Assembly: GCA_012519125.1 (NCBI GenBank)
Contig: JAAYQY010000179.1
Span: 1-14,754, forward strand
Reading direction: 5' to 3'
Length of the DNA: 14,754 nt
Source: Spirochaetales bacterium
GTDB taxonomy: Bacteria; Spirochaetota; Spirochaetia; Sphaerochaetales; Sphaerochaetaceae
Shown: positions 14,114 through 14,754 of the stretch, piece after piece
How the letters are laid out: each line of letters opens with the position of its first letter
How positions within the stretch are numbered: position 1 is the stretch's first letter
Made by a program: the position numbers and the translations under genes
Notes under the pieces: generated by a model
The model's database searches: none
Told to the model about the DNA's origin: nothing
Seen by the model: only the letters and a program-made list of their open reading frames with translations

Positions 14114-14754
14114 TTACCGGTCGAAGAGGGCTTGGGCTTCCTCGGTCACATCGGTCTCATCGAGCTTGCAGAGGGTGCAGGTCCTGGGACCTACCGCCGG
14201 GATGGTGATGTTCAGCCTCAAACGTACCAGTGTTCCCACACTGCCTCCGCTGAAATCCATATCCATCGAACCGTACTGGGGGAAGGTTGGGCCCGTCTCC
14301 ATATCTATGATGACCACCGCGTACTTGTGCCCGTCATGGAGCTTGAACTCATCGACGCCGAGGAACCTCGCCTGTTTCTCGGGCTTGATGAGCCGCTGTC
14401 CGTCTATGGTGTACTTCTCCTGCAGCCGTCGGAGGTCGATGTCCTTGACGGTGTTCTTCCCCAAGCCGGTGATGTATGCAACTTCCTTGTTGGTAAACCC
14501 ATAGGCGAGCAGGTCCCTCGTATAGCTCAGCAGCTCGCAGCTGATGCGGTGCCCTTGCGCCTGGAACGGGACGCGCTGCATGTGGCTGTGGCCGCATCGG
14601 GGGCACAGGTAGCGCAGTTTGGAGAACTTGAGGCAACTCAACCGATTCCCGAAGCACAGATGCCTCAGGCTGGCCTCGCAGCGGTCATGGATGTGCATCG
14701 GGCTTCCGCACAATGGGCACAGGCTATCATCTGCACTGCTCGCGAGCTCTCCTT
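14114..14754 (-). pseudogene. ISL3-family transposase, truncated and fused to an unrelated tail (5' end outside window)
   Basis: The frame is open to the right edge, so the true start is outside; a TTG at 14713 is not a convincing start because the in-frame codons above it encode the first half of a CPLCG zinc knuckle. From there the N-terminal zinc-ribbon region continues (CPRCG further on), followed by a helix-turn-helix (GFTNKEVAYITGLGKNTVKDI). The start of the DDE domain comes next, with the first catalytic Asp in GVDEFKLHDGHKYA and ending IIDMETG at about 14291. ISL3 proteins should continue for roughly 250 more residues with the remaining DDE acids. Instead an unrelated ~58-residue tail follows (GTLVRLRLNI, a CTLC pair, EEAQALFDR) to a TAA at 14114. 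The product cannot be an active transposase. It ends 4 bases from the priA stop, tail to tail. Confidence 0.75.
14291..14754 (-). mobile_element. ISL3-type insertion sequence remnant, right end outside window
   Basis: This part of the right edge encodes recognisable ISL3 transposase sequence; homology stops abruptly near 14291, inside the transposase gene. No terminal inverted repeat or target duplication is visible at that point, so the break is internal to the element and not its natural end. Whether the rest lies elsewhere in the genome cannot be seen. Confidence 0.65.

Noticed and set aside
14110..14131. Possible terminator hairpin after priA (GCCCT ... AGGGC)
   Set aside because: The stem is only 5 bp with a 12-base loop and no T-run follows; it also lies inside the opposing frame.

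Overview
The window most resembles a spirochaete chromosome of the Sphaerochaeta type. Three things suggest this. The first is the gene order cdaA - cdaR (ybbR) - acpS - truA - udg - priA; from memory Borrelia carries a similar cdaA...acpS...truA...priA series. The second is the fermentative, hydrogenase-type regulatory module. The third is the protein sequence of the ISL3 element. The taxon is an inference; no rRNA or other marker gene is present. The window is almost wholly coding: no tRNA, rRNA or CRISPR was seen, and no gap between genes exceeds about 130 bases.

Layout from left to right. (1) The 3' end of an unidentified gene (+), overlapping tail to tail with the next unit. (2) A minus-strand pair, endonuclease IV (nfo) followed by a glycerophosphodiester phosphodiesterase, joined by an ATGA overlap. 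(3) Divergent from nfo, a large presequence-protease-like M16C metallopeptidase (+). (4) A tightly packed minus-strand trio, 7354 down to 5252: a DRTGG-domain protein, a small GHKL/anti-sigma-type ATPase, and an iron-sulfur protein carrying a degenerate [FeFe]-hydrogenase H-cluster domain. This looks like a hydrogen or redox sensing module rather than an enzyme. (5) Divergent from it, a seven-gene plus-strand operon, 7476 to 14109: glycerol kinase, diadenylate cyclase CdaA, its single-domain YbbR partner, holo-ACP synthase, TruA, a family 4 uracil-DNA glycosylase and PriA. Six of the seven overlap by 1 to 14 bases in a chain. (6) At the right edge, a minus-strand ISL3-type transposase remnant fused in frame to an unrelated tail.

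The operon joins glycerol entry (glpK), c-di-AMP signalling (cdaA, cdaR), fatty acid carrier activation (acpS), tRNA modification (truA) and DNA repair and restart (udg, priA). The gap between the trio and glpK is short. It holds both promoters and a near-perfect 11-bp inverted repeat over the glpK -35 region, which is the best candidate regulatory site in the window.

The points most worth a second look are the free-standing H-cluster sensor module with no catalytic hydrogenase beside it, two minus-strand promoters placed so that their mRNAs would be leaderless, the PriA without room for a winged-helix domain, the coupling of glpK to cdaA, and the ISL3 chimera.
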